DNA of 26,805 nt from Immundisolibacteraceae bacterium (GTDB lineage Bacteria; Pseudomonadota; Gammaproteobacteria; Immundisolibacterales; Immundisolibacteraceae). The DNA lies in NCBI GenBank assembly GCA_016763355.1, contig JAESTY010000259.1, positions 1 through 26,805 on the forward strand, given 5' to 3'. The notes beneath the pieces are model-generated. The model was not told where the DNA came from. It saw nothing but the letters and a program-made list of their open reading frames with translations, and did not search any database. Positions within the stretch are counted from its first letter, which is position 1, and every line of letters starts with the position of its first letter. Below, piece after piece: positions 16,286 to 23,831 of this stretch. Made by a program: the position numbers and the translations under genes.

Positions 16286-17509
16286 TTCTGGGTAAAACGG
16301 CTGGTTTAACCCTAGTGTTTGTAGCAATAGCTCAGGTTTTAAAATCATGCTTTTATCAAGCAAGCCCACGCCCAGGCCACGAAGCTTTTGTGCGGTAGGT
16401 AGAGACCAGCCGTAACACCAGCGCAAGCTGTCCTGGGCCGACACATAACGGTCAACCTCGGTGCGTCGCTGGCGATCATAACTTCGAAGCATTTTGACTC
16501 GCCCCGGATCATCGGCATTCTGTTTGATTTTTTCAGCGAGCTGCAAGGCATCAACAATGCCCAGGTTCGCGCCCATGCCCGCCAACGGATGGATATGGTG
16601 GGCGGCATCACCGATTAATGCCATTCGGTTGCTGTAATAGCGCAGGGCCTGTTGGCGAAACAACGGGAAACGGGCTCTTGCTGAAGATTGTTCGATAGCG
16701 CCAAGCCGGCCGTCCAGGGTTTCTGCAAGTTGTTGTTGAAAACTGGACTCAGATAAATCGACTAATTGTTGGGCCTGACCTGGATTGGTTGACCAGACCA
16801 TTGAGCAGTAACCATCTGCCAGCGGTAGCAGTGCAACCGGGCCGTCGGCCAAAAACTTTTGCCAGGCCGTAAACTGATGGTGTTGGGCTGGTTTAACCAG
16901 TGCGGTTACTGCCCATTGGCCGTAGTTCAGCCGTTCGATATCAATTTCAGCTAGCCGGCGTAACCGGGAACTGCTGCCATCGGCGGCAATCAGTAATCGA
17001 CAGCTGAGCGTTGAGCCACTTTGGAGCTGGGCGCGAATAGCCTGGGGTTCAGGGTAGTCAATGGCGGTGATGGTATCGCTAATCAAGCTGGTGGAGCTGT
17101 TTGATAACAGCTTGTACTGAGCACTGATTAGTTTTCTGTTTTCGATGATCCAGCCTAAAGATTCAATACCGACGTCATTGCCATCAAAACTAACTGACTG
17201 GCGATTGCTGTGGTCCCAGATGTGCATACGTTTAAAGGCAGCGCCTCGGCCGAACTGGCCTGAGTCCAGGTTGTTCATCAACTGTTCAGGGCAGATGCCC
17301 AGTTGCTGCAGCAACCGCATCTGGCCGCTATAGATTGCGCTGACTCGCGGGTTTTCCAGAGCTGGATTACCGATGTGGTCAGGTTGATGCGGGTGGTCTA
17401 ATCCGGGGTCAATCAGTGCAACGGTTAATCCGCTATCTCTTAACGCGGCGGCCAGCGTTAAGCCAGCGATACCACCGCCGGCAATAATAATGTCAAAATC
17501 CAGTTTCAT
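16271..17509 (-). CDS. ubiI: FAD-dependent ubiquinone hydroxylase, UbiI (VisC) type
   Basis: This aromatic-ring monooxygenase family hydroxylates the ubiquinone precursor; UbiI acts at C5 in E. coli. The 412-residue protein has the FAD Rossmann motif AGGGIAGLTLAAALRDSG (about residues 10-27), the ring-hydroxylase segment LLIAADGSSSRLRRLAE and the second FAD motif ALIGDAAHHIHPLAGMGANLGI. The choice of UbiI over UbiH rests on gene order (ygfB-pepP-ubiH-ubiI as in E. coli) and moderate similarity, so the exact hydroxylation position is inference. ATG 17509 lies eight bases after the ubiH stop, implying one operon. The C-terminus is encoded by a tandem repeat. Confidence 0.88.
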   Translation of the reverse strand: MKLDFDIIIAGGGIAGLTLAAALRDSGLTVALIDPGLDHPHQPDHIGNPALENPRVSAIYSGQMRLLQQLGICPEQLMNNLDSGQFGRGAAFKRMHIWDHSNRQSVSFDGNDVGIESLGWIIENRKLISAQYKLLSNSSTSLISDTITAIDYPEPQAIRAQLQSGSTLSCRLLIAADGSSSRLRRLAEIDIERLNYGQWAVTALVKPAQHHQFTAWQKFLADGPVALLPLADGYCSMVWSTNPGQAQQLVDLSESSFQQQLAETLDGRLGAIEQSSARARFPLFRQQALRYYSNRMALIGDAAHHIHPLAGMGANLGIVDALQLAEKIKQNADDPGRVKMLRSYDRQRRTEVDRYVSAQDSLRWCYGWSLPTAQKLRGLGVGLLDKSMILKPELLLQTLGLNQPFYPETIND

Positions 17510-17516
17510 AATGGTT

Positions 17517-18686
17517 TTAAAACTGCCCGGTAGCGCGGCGAATAAAGGCTTTTCGCAGCGGTGAAAATAACTCTAATGCGGTGATCGCCAGGTTGCGACC
17601 GAGAGTTGTGGCCGGGTCTAAGCTAGCGAACAGGCCAGGTATTCTGCCGGTGAACTGCTCTGTGAGTCGCCAGTCGCTAAGTCGTGACTGGTTATATTGT
17701 TGCAATAGCAGTTCGCTACCCGGGTCTGCGTTGCTGATGGCAGCTTCAGAAAGTAACTGGTTAAGGCTGCTGCAGTCACGGAGGGCCAAATTAAGACCCT
17801 GCCCTGCAACTGGGTGAATATGGCGTGCTGCGCTACCGATCAGCAGGAGTCGTTGACCGACCGGTTTTGGAACGGTTTTTTGCAGCAGTGGGTAGGCGTA
17901 ACTACCCATTACGTTGGTGAAAACCCCAGCTGAATAGCCGAACTGAAGTTGAAGTTCCTGAAGAAAGTCAGTTTGATTCATCGCCATCAATTGTTTGGAT
18001 TGATAGGTTTCACTGCAAAACACCAGAGAGTATTGGTCGGCGGTAGCTAGCGGCAGCAATGCTATCGGCCCCCGGTCGGTAAATCGTTCCCAGGCTCGGC
18101 CGTTGTGTGGCTCAGAGAGGCTGACCGTGGCGCTGATGGCCGTGCTGTGAAAGTCGTGCTGCTTGGCTGGCAAGCCCGCCATTTGCCGAATCGCTGAACC
18201 GATACCGTCGGCGGCAATTAGCAGACGGGTCTGAATCGGTGCCCGGTCACAGAGGTTGAGTGTCAGGTCGGTGTCGCTGTTACGGATATCGGTGGGTGAT
18301 GCGGTGACCTGAATTATCGAAGGACTGATTAATAGCTGCTGATCTAGTTCTTTAAGCAGGATAGATTCTTCAACAACGAAGCCTAATTGCTGTTGCTGGA
18401 TATCGGCGGCGCGCAGATAGCTTTTCGCGAACTCATGGCGTTTTGACACCTGTATTTCGCTGATTTCACCGGATTGGGATGATAACGCTGGCCACACGCC
18501 GATTGAGCTAAGTAACTTTTTTGACCCCAGGTTCAGGGCAATGGCACGGTTTCCCGGTGGCGGCGTAGCAGGTGCAACCATTGCAATTTTCCAGCCAGCA
18601 CTGGCTAGTAGTAGCCCAAGCGTTTTTGCCACCGGACCCCCGCCGACAATAGTCAGGTCAACAATTTCTGCTTTGTTATCGGCCAT
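17517..18686 (-). CDS. ubiH: FAD-dependent ubiquinone hydroxylase, UbiH type
   Basis: UbiH hydroxylates the ubiquinone ring at C1. The 389-residue protein starts TIVGGGPVAKTLGLLLASAGW, a FAD-binding motif in which Lys sits where Gly is common (VAKT versus VGAT). It contains RAIALNLGSKKLLSSIGVW, LLIAADGIGSAIRQ, GRAWERFTDRGPIALLPL and LLLIGSAARHIHPVAGQGLNLALRD. These segments match E. coli UbiH (RAIALAAGT, GRAFERFTQHGPLAMLPM, AGQGFNLGMRD) better than UbiI. It ends GRNLAITALELFSPLRK. ATG 18686 lies 25 bases downstream of the pepP stop. The operon is ygfB-pepP-ubiH-ubiI. Confidence 0.9.
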   Translation of the reverse strand: MADNKAEIVDLTIVGGGPVAKTLGLLLASAGWKIAMVAPATPPPGNRAIALNLGSKKLLSSIGVWPALSSQSGEISEIQVSKRHEFAKSYLRAADIQQQQLGFVVEESILLKELDQQLLISPSIIQVTASPTDIRNSDTDLTLNLCDRAPIQTRLLIAADGIGSAIRQMAGLPAKQHDFHSTAISATVSLSEPHNGRAWERFTDRGPIALLPLATADQYSLVFCSETYQSKQLMAMNQTDFLQELQLQFGYSAGVFTNVMGSYAYPLLQKTVPKPVGQRLLLIGSAARHIHPVAGQGLNLALRDCSSLNQLLSEAAISNADPGSELLLQQYNQSRLSDWRLTEQFTGRIPGLFASLDPATTLGRNLAITALELFSPLRKAFIRRATGQF

Positions 18687-18711
18687 GATGAATATCGAGT
18701 GGCAGGTGGGT

Positions 18712-20016
18712 TTAGCTGCTCATCAGTGCTTCGATTTCTTCAATGGTTTTAGGTACGTCGGCGGTGATGATCTCGCAGCCGTCGTGGGTCACAACCGCAT
18801 CGTCCTCGATACGGATACCAATATCCCACCATTTTTTATCGACCCCATCTGCGCCAGCGGCTATGTAAATGCCCGGCTCCACGGTGGTCACCATGCCCAC
18901 CTCTAGCTGGCGCCACTGGTCGTCAATCTTGTAGTCACCCACGTCATGGACATCCATACCGAGCCAGTGACCGGTACGGTGCATAAAGAAACGTTTGAAA
19001 TCCCCGCTTTCGAGTTGTTGCTCCAGGGTGCCTTCTATAATTCCCAGCTCGAGTAAGCCTTCAATGATTACCTTTTGCGCGGCTTCGTGGGGTTGATCCC
19101 AATGGTTACCCGGTTTCACTGCAGCTATGGCGGCGTACTGGGAGTCAAGCACCAGGTTATAAAGGATGCGCTGTTGTTCCGTGAAACGACCATTGACCGG
19201 GAAGGTGCGGGTGATATCTGATGCGTAGTAGTCATATTCGACGCCGGCATCAATGAGTACCATATCGCCGCTGCGTAGCTTCTGGTCGTTTTCACCATAG
19301 TGAAGAATACAGCTGTTAGCACCGCCACCAATAATGAAATTATAAGCCGGCCAGCGGCCACCATTGCGGATGAATTCATGCTGCATTTCCGCTTCGAGCT
19401 GATATTCCATCATCCCAGGTTGGCAGGTTTGCATCGCTCGAACATGGGCTGCGGCGGTTATTTTGCCTCCGGTACGCATGGCGTCGAGTTCGGCAGCGCT
19501 TTTGAATAACCGGTGTTCGTGAAGCAAATGATCCAGCGTGATGAACTCAGATGGGCTTTGCACGCCAGCCCGGCTCTGGGCACGCAGTTCGTTGACCCAG
19601 GACATTACCCGGGTATCGAATTCGGGCTGTTTGCCAATGCTGTAATGGATACGCTGGCTACCTTTGAGTAGCTCCGGCATGCGTATGTCCAGGTCGGCAA
19701 TATCAAAGGCCTGATCGGCGCCATAATTTTCGCAGGCGCCGGTTACGCCAGCGCGCCGGCCATCCCAGGTTTCCCGCAGTGGATCTTTGGGGCGACAAAA
19801 CAGCACAAATCCTCCCTCTTCCCGGCCGGGAATAAGGACCGCTACCGCTTCTGGCTCCGCGAAACCAGTAAGGTAATAAAAATCGCTATCCGGACGGAAT
19901 GGGAACTGGGTATCTCGGTTACGGTGATGGTGTGGATTGGTAGTGACAATGGCGATGCCATCGCCAAGTTCGCTAAGCAGATTGCGGCGGCGGCGTTTAA
20001 ATTCAGTTTTTTTCAT
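18712..20016 (-). CDS. pepP: Xaa-Pro aminopeptidase P
   Basis: PepP is a cytosolic Mn-dependent peptidase that removes N-terminal residues before proline. The 434-residue protein has the full pita-bread fold with all five metal ligands: Asp256 and Asp267 in LIDAGVEYDYYASDITRTFP, His350 in FMHRTGHWLGMDVHD, Glu380 in TTVEPGIYI and Glu404 in IRIEDD. E. coli PepP has these at 260, 271, 354, 383 and 406. The N-terminal RRRRNLLSELGDGIAIV is typical. Start ATG 20016; it follows ygfB by 47 bases. Confidence 0.96.
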   Translation of the reverse strand: MKKTEFKRRRRNLLSELGDGIAIVTTNPHHHRNRDTQFPFRPDSDFYYLTGFAEPEAVAVLIPGREEGGFVLFCRPKDPLRETWDGRRAGVTGACENYGADQAFDIADLDIRMPELLKGSQRIHYSIGKQPEFDTRVMSWVNELRAQSRAGVQSPSEFITLDHLLHEHRLFKSAAELDAMRTGGKITAAAHVRAMQTCQPGMMEYQLEAEMQHEFIRNGGRWPAYNFIIGGGANSCILHYGENDQKLRSGDMVLIDAGVEYDYYASDITRTFPVNGRFTEQQRILYNLVLDSQYAAIAAVKPGNHWDQPHEAAQKVIIEGLLELGIIEGTLEQQLESGDFKRFFMHRTGHWLGMDVHDVGDYKIDDQWRQLEVGMVTTVEPGIYIAAGADGVDKKWWDIGIRIEDDAVVTHDGCEIITADVPKTIEEIEALMSS

Positions 20017-20063
20017 CGGTATCCCGCTTTAACAAAGGTTGTTGGATGGCCAGCTGGGCCTGG

Positions 20064-20600
20064 TTAATGCAAGGTTTCGTTGTCACTGTTCTGATGTTGT
20101 GAAGAGAGGTCAGTAATTAGTAGGCTGACCGCAACACGGACGTATTCAAACAACTCATAGAAGGCGTCTTCGTTTTCGTTGTCATTGCTGTCAGCGGTAA
20201 CCTGGCTGATTTCCTGAAGGTCTTGCAGGGACTCGTAACTATCATCCGATAGCTGATCTCGCAATTCCTGTTGATCACCCAGGGTGGCGAGAAAGCCGTA
20301 GCACCAGGTTGCAAGTGAGTCGGTGCGAATGGTTAGAGATTCCGTATCATCTTCTATTAGAGGTTCGAATAGGTCGTCGAACTCCATCAGCTGTTGGTGG
20401 CGCAATTTCATCGCTGTTTCGCACTGTTGTTGGCGCTCTTCGGCCATCTCATCTTCGGCAAATAACAGTTCATGGAGCTGGGTGGCAGTAGCGCCTCGGG
20501 TGAGCAGGCCGCAAACAAAACCATCGATTTCACTCACCAGGGCGGTGATGCCGGTGCCAAGCCAGAGATGGAGAATTGCCGGGTATTCTGAGTCTTCCAT
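20064..20600 (-). CDS. ygfB: UPF0149 family protein YgfB
   Basis: This family is small, acidic and helical; its exact role here cannot be told from the sequence. The similarity to YgfB lies in VSEIDGFVCGLLTRG (family AELHGLLLG), LATWCYGFLATLGDQ (family WVNHFLLGLG), EDAFYELFEYVRVAVSLL (family EIIEYVRVAALL) and the terminal ETLH. The start is taken as ATG 20600 because it gives the usual 20 or so residues before the VSEIDGF motif; a GTG at 20642 adds 14 residues with no family match. Position first in ygfB-pepP-ubiH-ubiI is a classic gammaproteobacterial arrangement. No clear ribosome binding site precedes the chosen start. Confidence 0.88.
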   Translation of the reverse strand: MEDSEYPAILHLWLGTGITALVSEIDGFVCGLLTRGATATQLHELLFAEDEMAEERQQQCETAMKLRHQQLMEFDDLFEPLIEDDTESLTIRTDSLATWCYGFLATLGDQQELRDQLSDDSYESLQDLQEISQVTADSNDNENEDAFYELFEYVRVAVSLLITDLSSQHQNSDNETLH

Positions 20601-20763
20601 AAAAATAAAGCCGTATCGGTGGTTTGCAGCGCCCGGTGCCACCGCCTAGAATAAGGGGCAATCAGAGCGTTGGCGTGGCGCAGGAGTTTTCCCGTTCAGT
20701 TTACCATTCTGGGTTACGCTGCTGGCTTATTGATCTGTATTTAGGCTTTGTCTACCCTTGTGC

Positions 20764-20815
20764 TCGATAGTCCAGGTCGATAGCCCTGGTCGATAGTCCA
20801 CGTCGAAAGTCGGCC
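20764..20815. repeat. 13-bp tandem repeat, four degenerate copies
   Basis: Copies are TCGATAGTCCAGG (20764-20776), TCGATAGCCCTGG (20777-20789), TCGATAGTCCACG (20790-20802) and TCGAAAGTCGGCC (20803-20815). The copies keep TCGAtAG in register and decay in the last unit. They lie between divergent genes and could bind a regulator, or be neutral slippage. Confidence 0.85.
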
Positions 20816-20848
20816 AAAGAATGTAAAAGGTTTTTTAGTTTAAGGCCT

Positions 20849-20877
20849 TTGGTAGCTAGCAGGACAGTTAATAAAAT
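20849..20877 (+). promoter_or_regulatory. Probable sigma-70-type promoter for zapB-zapA
   Basis: TTGGTA (20849-20854) and TAAAAT (20872-20877) are spaced by exactly 17 bases, with four and five of six consensus matches. Transcription would begin near 20884, about 40 bases before the zapB ATG at 20924. The GTG at 20849 would be overlapped, which argues against the longer zapB ORF. Confidence 0.5.
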
Positions 20878-20923
20878 ATCCAGAATCACCTTTTCTGAAA
20901 CGATCGTACTCGGTGCTGATGAC

Positions 20924-21154
20924 ATGAATGAATCAACCAAACCGCCTGCAGAAACCCTCGACCTGGATCAGTTAGAGCGGAGAATAGAGGCGCTGGTAGA
21001 AAAAATTGGCTCTTTGACCGACGAGAATGACACCTTACGCCAGCAGCATACCGGCTTGGTAAAAGAGCGTGCCAGGTTGATAGAAAAAACAGAAACTGCA
21101 CGGTCTCGAGTCGAGGCGATGATCACACGGCTAAAAGCCATGGAGCGTGAGTAA
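20924..21154 (+). CDS. ZapB-like coiled-coil protein (TIGR02449-type)
   Basis: This 76-residue protein is almost wholly a coiled coil (LDQLERRIEALVEKIGSL and onward, heptads of Leu, Ile and charged residues). It directly precedes zapA, which is where the short ZapB-like family sits in gammaproteobacteria. A role with ZapA in the FtsZ ring is inferred from that neighbour and from the coiled coil. ATG 20924 is preferred over the GTG at 20849, because the extra N-terminal residues look non-coding and a promoter lies there. Its stop TAATG overlaps the zapA start by one base (21154). Confidence 0.82.
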   Translation: MNESTKPPAETLDLDQLERRIEALVEKIGSLTDENDTLRQQHTGLVKERARLIEKTETARSRVEAMITRLKAMERE

Positions 21155-21471
21155 TGGCAGAGAACCAACAGGGTGTGCCGGTAAAAATTTTAGAGCAGGA
21201 ATATGTTATCGCCTGCGCGCCGGAAGAGCAGGCTCAGTTACAGGCTACTGCTGAGTTTGTGAATCAGAAGCTAGCCGAAATACGGGGCGGAAACAAAGGC
21301 CTTGGGACCGAAAGATTGATGGTGCTTGCAGTGCTAAATATCGCTAATGACCTGTTGGTGGCCGAAGATGCCAGGCGTGATCAGGAAGAGTCACTGGGCC
21401 GAGTTGCTAGAATACAGCAGCGCCTCGAAACTGTGTTTGCAGGGGCTGAAGCTCAGTTACAGCTGAGCTAG
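21154..21471 (+). CDS. zapA: Cell-division protein ZapA
   Basis: ZapA is a cytosolic dimer or tetramer that bundles FtsZ filaments at the division site. The 105-residue protein has the typical N-terminal globular part (VPVKILEQEYVIACAPEEQAQL) and helix AEFVNQKLAEIR. It continues with ERLMVLAVLNIANDLL and a C-terminal coiled coil. It overlaps the stop of the zapB-like gene, so the two are co-translated. Its 3' end holds a 7-bp inverted repeat (AGCTCAG 21450-21456 and CTGAGCT 21463-21469) over the stop codon, which could slow or end transcription before the 6S RNA gene. Confidence 0.93.
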   Translation: MAENQQGVPVKILEQEYVIACAPEEQAQLQATAEFVNQKLAEIRGGNKGLGTERLMVLAVLNIANDLLVAEDARRDQEESLGRVARIQQRLETVFAGAEAQLQLS

Positions 21472-21558
21472 AGTGTAGAAAATATTTTATAATTTGTTAG
21501 TAACTATTATTTACCTGGCCGCTAAAGGGTGGATAATGGCAACCGATTACTGAGTAAT

Positions 21559-21746
21559 GGTACCCACTGTGGTGTTCGAGATCAGTAGGCAATTCTTGAA
21601 CCACTTTGATTTTCGTTAGGATGCTATTCCCGGCACTGGTGTGCAAGCCTGCCATCGAGCAGGAAGCCTTTTTTGTCGGCACCAGCGTCCACCCTGGTTG
21701 TTGGGTTCGAGATCGATCGCTGTAACCGGCGCTAATGGTGGGTACC
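21559..21746 (+). ncRNA. ssrS: 6S RNA
   Basis: 6S RNA binds RNA polymerase with sigma-70 and restrains transcription in stationary phase. The gene has its standard place between zapA and fau. GGTACCCAC (21559-21567) pairs with GTGGGTACC (21738-21746) as the closing stem, giving about 188 nt (E. coli 184). Inside, the 5' arm TGTTCGAGATCAGTAGGC and TTCTTGAACCACTTTGAT resemble E. coli 5' sequence. On the 3' arm, GGGTTCGAGATCG and CTGTAACCGGCGCTAATGG resemble GGGTTCAAGGGTTACAGCCTGCGGCGGCAT-like sequence. Mature ends may extend a few bases. A weak promoter, TTTACC (21510-21515) and GATAAT (21532-21537), lies just upstream. Confidence 0.85.
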
Positions 21747-21850
21747 GCCCTCTCTATTCCTGGTCATTGGCGACTAATTACTTAGCCGGTGACTCAATTA
21801 TTTGATTGAATCGCCTGGATCACTGTTGTTTCTGGCTCGGCGACTTTTTA

Positions 21851-22465
21851 ATGCAATTACAGTTAACAGTTGCTATTGATGAACGTCGACAAGCTCGTCA
21901 GAGGTTGCGTCGTGGTCGACGGGCTTTAACTGTTTCTGATCAGGCGATAGCGGCCGTTGCTATGGCCCGCCGAGTAGTCACTAGTCATTTTTTTCAAAAT
22001 GCATACCGAATAGCTATTTATTGGCCAGCAGATGGTGAAATTAGTCCCTTGCCACTAGCTGATCGAGCCCTGGCGATGGGTAAACAGGTTTATCTGCCGG
22101 AATTGCCCAGAAAGCCGTCTCAACGGATGCGTTTTGCCCCTCTGGCGGGAGATGTTCGATTCAGTCTCAATCGTTTTGGTATTCCTGAAGTAGATGTTGG
22201 TTACCGTGAAACCCTATCGGTTAATCAGCTCGATTTGCTGGTATTACCCGTCGTAGGGATGGATTTGCTCGGTAACCGTATCGGTATGGGGGCTGGATAT
22301 TATGATCGGGTGCTGGAGAACTGTTATTCCCGGGCAATCACACCGACCCTGTTAGGCGTGGCACATTCATTACAATTGCTTGATGCGATAGAAGTTCAGC
22401 GCTGGGATATCCCGTTGCACTGGTTAGCAACAGACCTGAATGTTTTTGCTGCTGGTGGATGTTGA
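21851..22465 (+). CDS. fau: 5-formyltetrahydrofolate cyclo-ligase (YgfA/Fau)
   Basis: This enzyme converts 5-formyl-tetrahydrofolate to 5,10-methenyl-tetrahydrofolate using ATP. The sequence shows ERRQARQRLRRGRRALT near the N-terminus, IAIYWPADGEISPLPLADRALAMGKQVYLPEL, and the ATP-binding signature GNRIGMGAGYYDRVL, ending in DIPLHWLATDLNVF. The start is ATG 21851 (MQLQLTVAIDE); a longer ORF from TTG 21806 adds 15 residues lacking family similarity. It follows 6S RNA in the conserved zapA-ssrS-fau order. No strong ribosome binding site is seen. Confidence 0.9.
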   Translation: MQLQLTVAIDERRQARQRLRRGRRALTVSDQAIAAVAMARRVVTSHFFQNAYRIAIYWPADGEISPLPLADRALAMGKQVYLPELPRKPSQRMRFAPLAGDVRFSLNRFGIPEVDVGYRETLSVNQLDLLVLPVVGMDLLGNRIGMGAGYYDRVLENCYSRAITPTLLGVAHSLQLLDAIEVQRWDIPLHWLATDLNVFAAGGC

Positions 22466-22480
22466 ATCTATACAAATTAA

Positions 22481-22509
22481 AGCGCCGCCATGGTCTAATT
22501 TGGCGCGCT
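22481..22509 (+). promoter_or_regulatory. Hairpin in the leader of metK
   Basis: AGCGC-C-GCCA (22481-22490) pairs with TGGCGCGCT (22501-22509), nine base pairs with one bulged C (22486), and a 10-base loop. It lies about 60 bases before the metK ATG. A T-rich stretch follows after six bases, so a weak terminator for fau is possible, but the T-run is broken. A role in metK control is inference. Confidence 0.5.
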
Positions 22510-22570
22510 ACAAAATTATTTTTAAATGGTGCTGGTACAAACTGCACTGACAATAAATGTTGGGGAAAGC

Positions 22571-23761
22571 ATGGCTGATCAGTATTTATTTACCTCCGAA
22601 TCTGTTTCAGAGGGGCACCCGGACAAAGTTTCCGATCAGATTTCGGATGCGGTGCTCGATGCCTTGTTGGCGGAGGATTCCGGATCTCGAGTTGCCTGTG
22701 AAACTCTGGTCAATACCGGGTTAGTGGTGTTGTCGGGTGAAATAAGCTCCAACGCGGTGGTGGATTACCAGCAGATTGCTCGGGATACCATTGCTGAAAT
22801 TGGTTATGACTCCTCAGAGCTGGGCTTTGATTTTCGTTCCTGTGCGGTGCTTACGGCTATCGATCAGCAATCTGCGGATATTGCTCAGGGCGTCAACGAA
22901 GGTGAGGGGCTCGACATGGAGCAGGGTGCCGGCGATCAGGGGCTGATGTTCGGTTATGCTTCCAATGAGACCGATGTGTTGATGCCAGCCCCGGTGACCT
23001 ATGCGCACCGATTGGTTAAAAAGCAGGCTGAAGTGCGTAAAAATGGCAGCTTGCCCTGGTTGCGTCCGGATGCCAAAAGTCAGGTTACTTTTCGATATGA
23101 AGATGGCAAGCCAGTCGGTATAGACGCGGTCGTGCTTTCTACTCAGCATGATGAGTCCATCGAGCATGCCGATTTAGTGGCCGCTGTGCGTGAAGAAATA
23201 ATCGCACCGGTACTGCCGGCGCAATGGCTGACCGCGGACACCCAGTACTATATTAATCCTACCGGCCGCTTTGTCATTGGTGGCCCGGTTGGCGATTGTG
23301 GCCTTACCGGTCGAAAACTTATTGTCGATACTTATGGTGGTATGGCCCGTCACGGCGGCGGTGCCTTTTCCGGTAAAGACCCTTCTAAAGTGGATCGTTC
23401 GGCTGCATATGCTAGCCGCTATGTGGCTAAAAACCTGGTGGCAGCAGGCATCGCCGAGCGCTGCGAAATTCAGGTCTCTTATGCTATTGGTGTCGCCAAA
23501 CCAACCTCGATTTCAGTAGAGACCTTTGGCACCGGGTTGATATCTGAAGCGCGCATCATTGAGCTGATCGATGCCCATTTTGATCTGCGGCCCAAAGGCA
23601 TTGTGGTGATGCTCGATCTGCTGCGGCCGATCTACCGTCAAACCGCTGCTTATGGCCATTTTGGTCGGACCGAAGCCGAACTGACCTGGGAACATACCGA
23701 TAAAGCTCAAGCCCTGCGCGAAGCTGCCGGCCTAAAGGGCGAGGTCCCTGGCGCTGCCTAA
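22571..23761 (+). CDS. metK: S-adenosylmethionine synthetase
   Basis: MetK makes S-adenosylmethionine from ATP and methionine. The protein has SVSEGHPDKVSDQISDAVLD, GAGDQGLMFGYASNET, RPDAKSQVTFRYEDG, GGPVGDCGLTGRKLIVDTYGG and the loop SGKDPSKVDRSAAYASRYVAKN, all signatures of MetK. ATG 22571 follows GGGGAA at a good distance and gives MADQYLFTSESVSEGHPD; an upstream ATG at 22526 adds a non-homologous extension. The protein is about 396 residues, the usual size. It heads a metK-ahcY-metF run that regenerates methyl groups. Confidence 0.96.
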   Translation: MADQYLFTSESVSEGHPDKVSDQISDAVLDALLAEDSGSRVACETLVNTGLVVLSGEISSNAVVDYQQIARDTIAEIGYDSSELGFDFRSCAVLTAIDQQSADIAQGVNEGEGLDMEQGAGDQGLMFGYASNETDVLMPAPVTYAHRLVKKQAEVRKNGSLPWLRPDAKSQVTFRYEDGKPVGIDAVVLSTQHDESIEHADLVAAVREEIIAPVLPAQWLTADTQYYINPTGRFVIGGPVGDCGLTGRKLIVDTYGGMARHGGGAFSGKDPSKVDRSAAYASRYVAKNLVAAGIAERCEIQVSYAIGVAKPTSISVETFGTGLISEARIIELIDAHFDLRPKGIVVMLDLLRPIYRQTAAYGHFGRTEAELTWEHTDKAQALREAAGLKGEVPGAA

Positions 23762-23770
23762 TCATTAGTG

Positions 23771-23810
23771 GCGCTGTTCTGGATATTATTGTTGCTGGGC
23801 GGAATAGCGC
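23771..23810 (+). promoter_or_regulatory. Hairpin in the metK-ahcY gap
   Basis: GCGCTGTTCT (23771-23780) and GGAATAGCGC (23801-23810) form ten consecutive pairs (two are G-U) with a 20-base loop. It lies 22 bases before the ahcY ATG and leaves the GGAG ribosome binding site (23820-23823) unpaired. I cannot align it to the S-adenosylhomocysteine riboswitch consensus. It could be a new leader element, or only an RNA-stability structure. Confidence 0.5.
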
Positions 23811-23831
23811 GGCATAACTGGAGAATACCGA

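Larger units (their letters stand above)
20601..20923. other. Gene-free divergent region between ygfB and zapB
   Basis: These 323 bases separate the minus-strand ygfB operon from the plus-strand zapB-zapA unit. I see a 13-bp tandem repeat (20764-20815) and one plausible plus-strand promoter (20849-20877). Nothing else stands out; the minus-strand promoter was not found by eye. Confidence 0.6.

Noticed and set aside
22481..22525. Rho-independent terminator after fau
   Set aside because: The hairpin is good but no continuous T-run follows directly; it was listed as a leader hairpin instead.
23762..23831. S-adenosylhomocysteine riboswitch before ahcY
   Set aside because: The sequence has a GCGCTG and a hairpin, but I could not line up the remaining conserved parts of that riboswitch; it is kept only as an unclassified hairpin.
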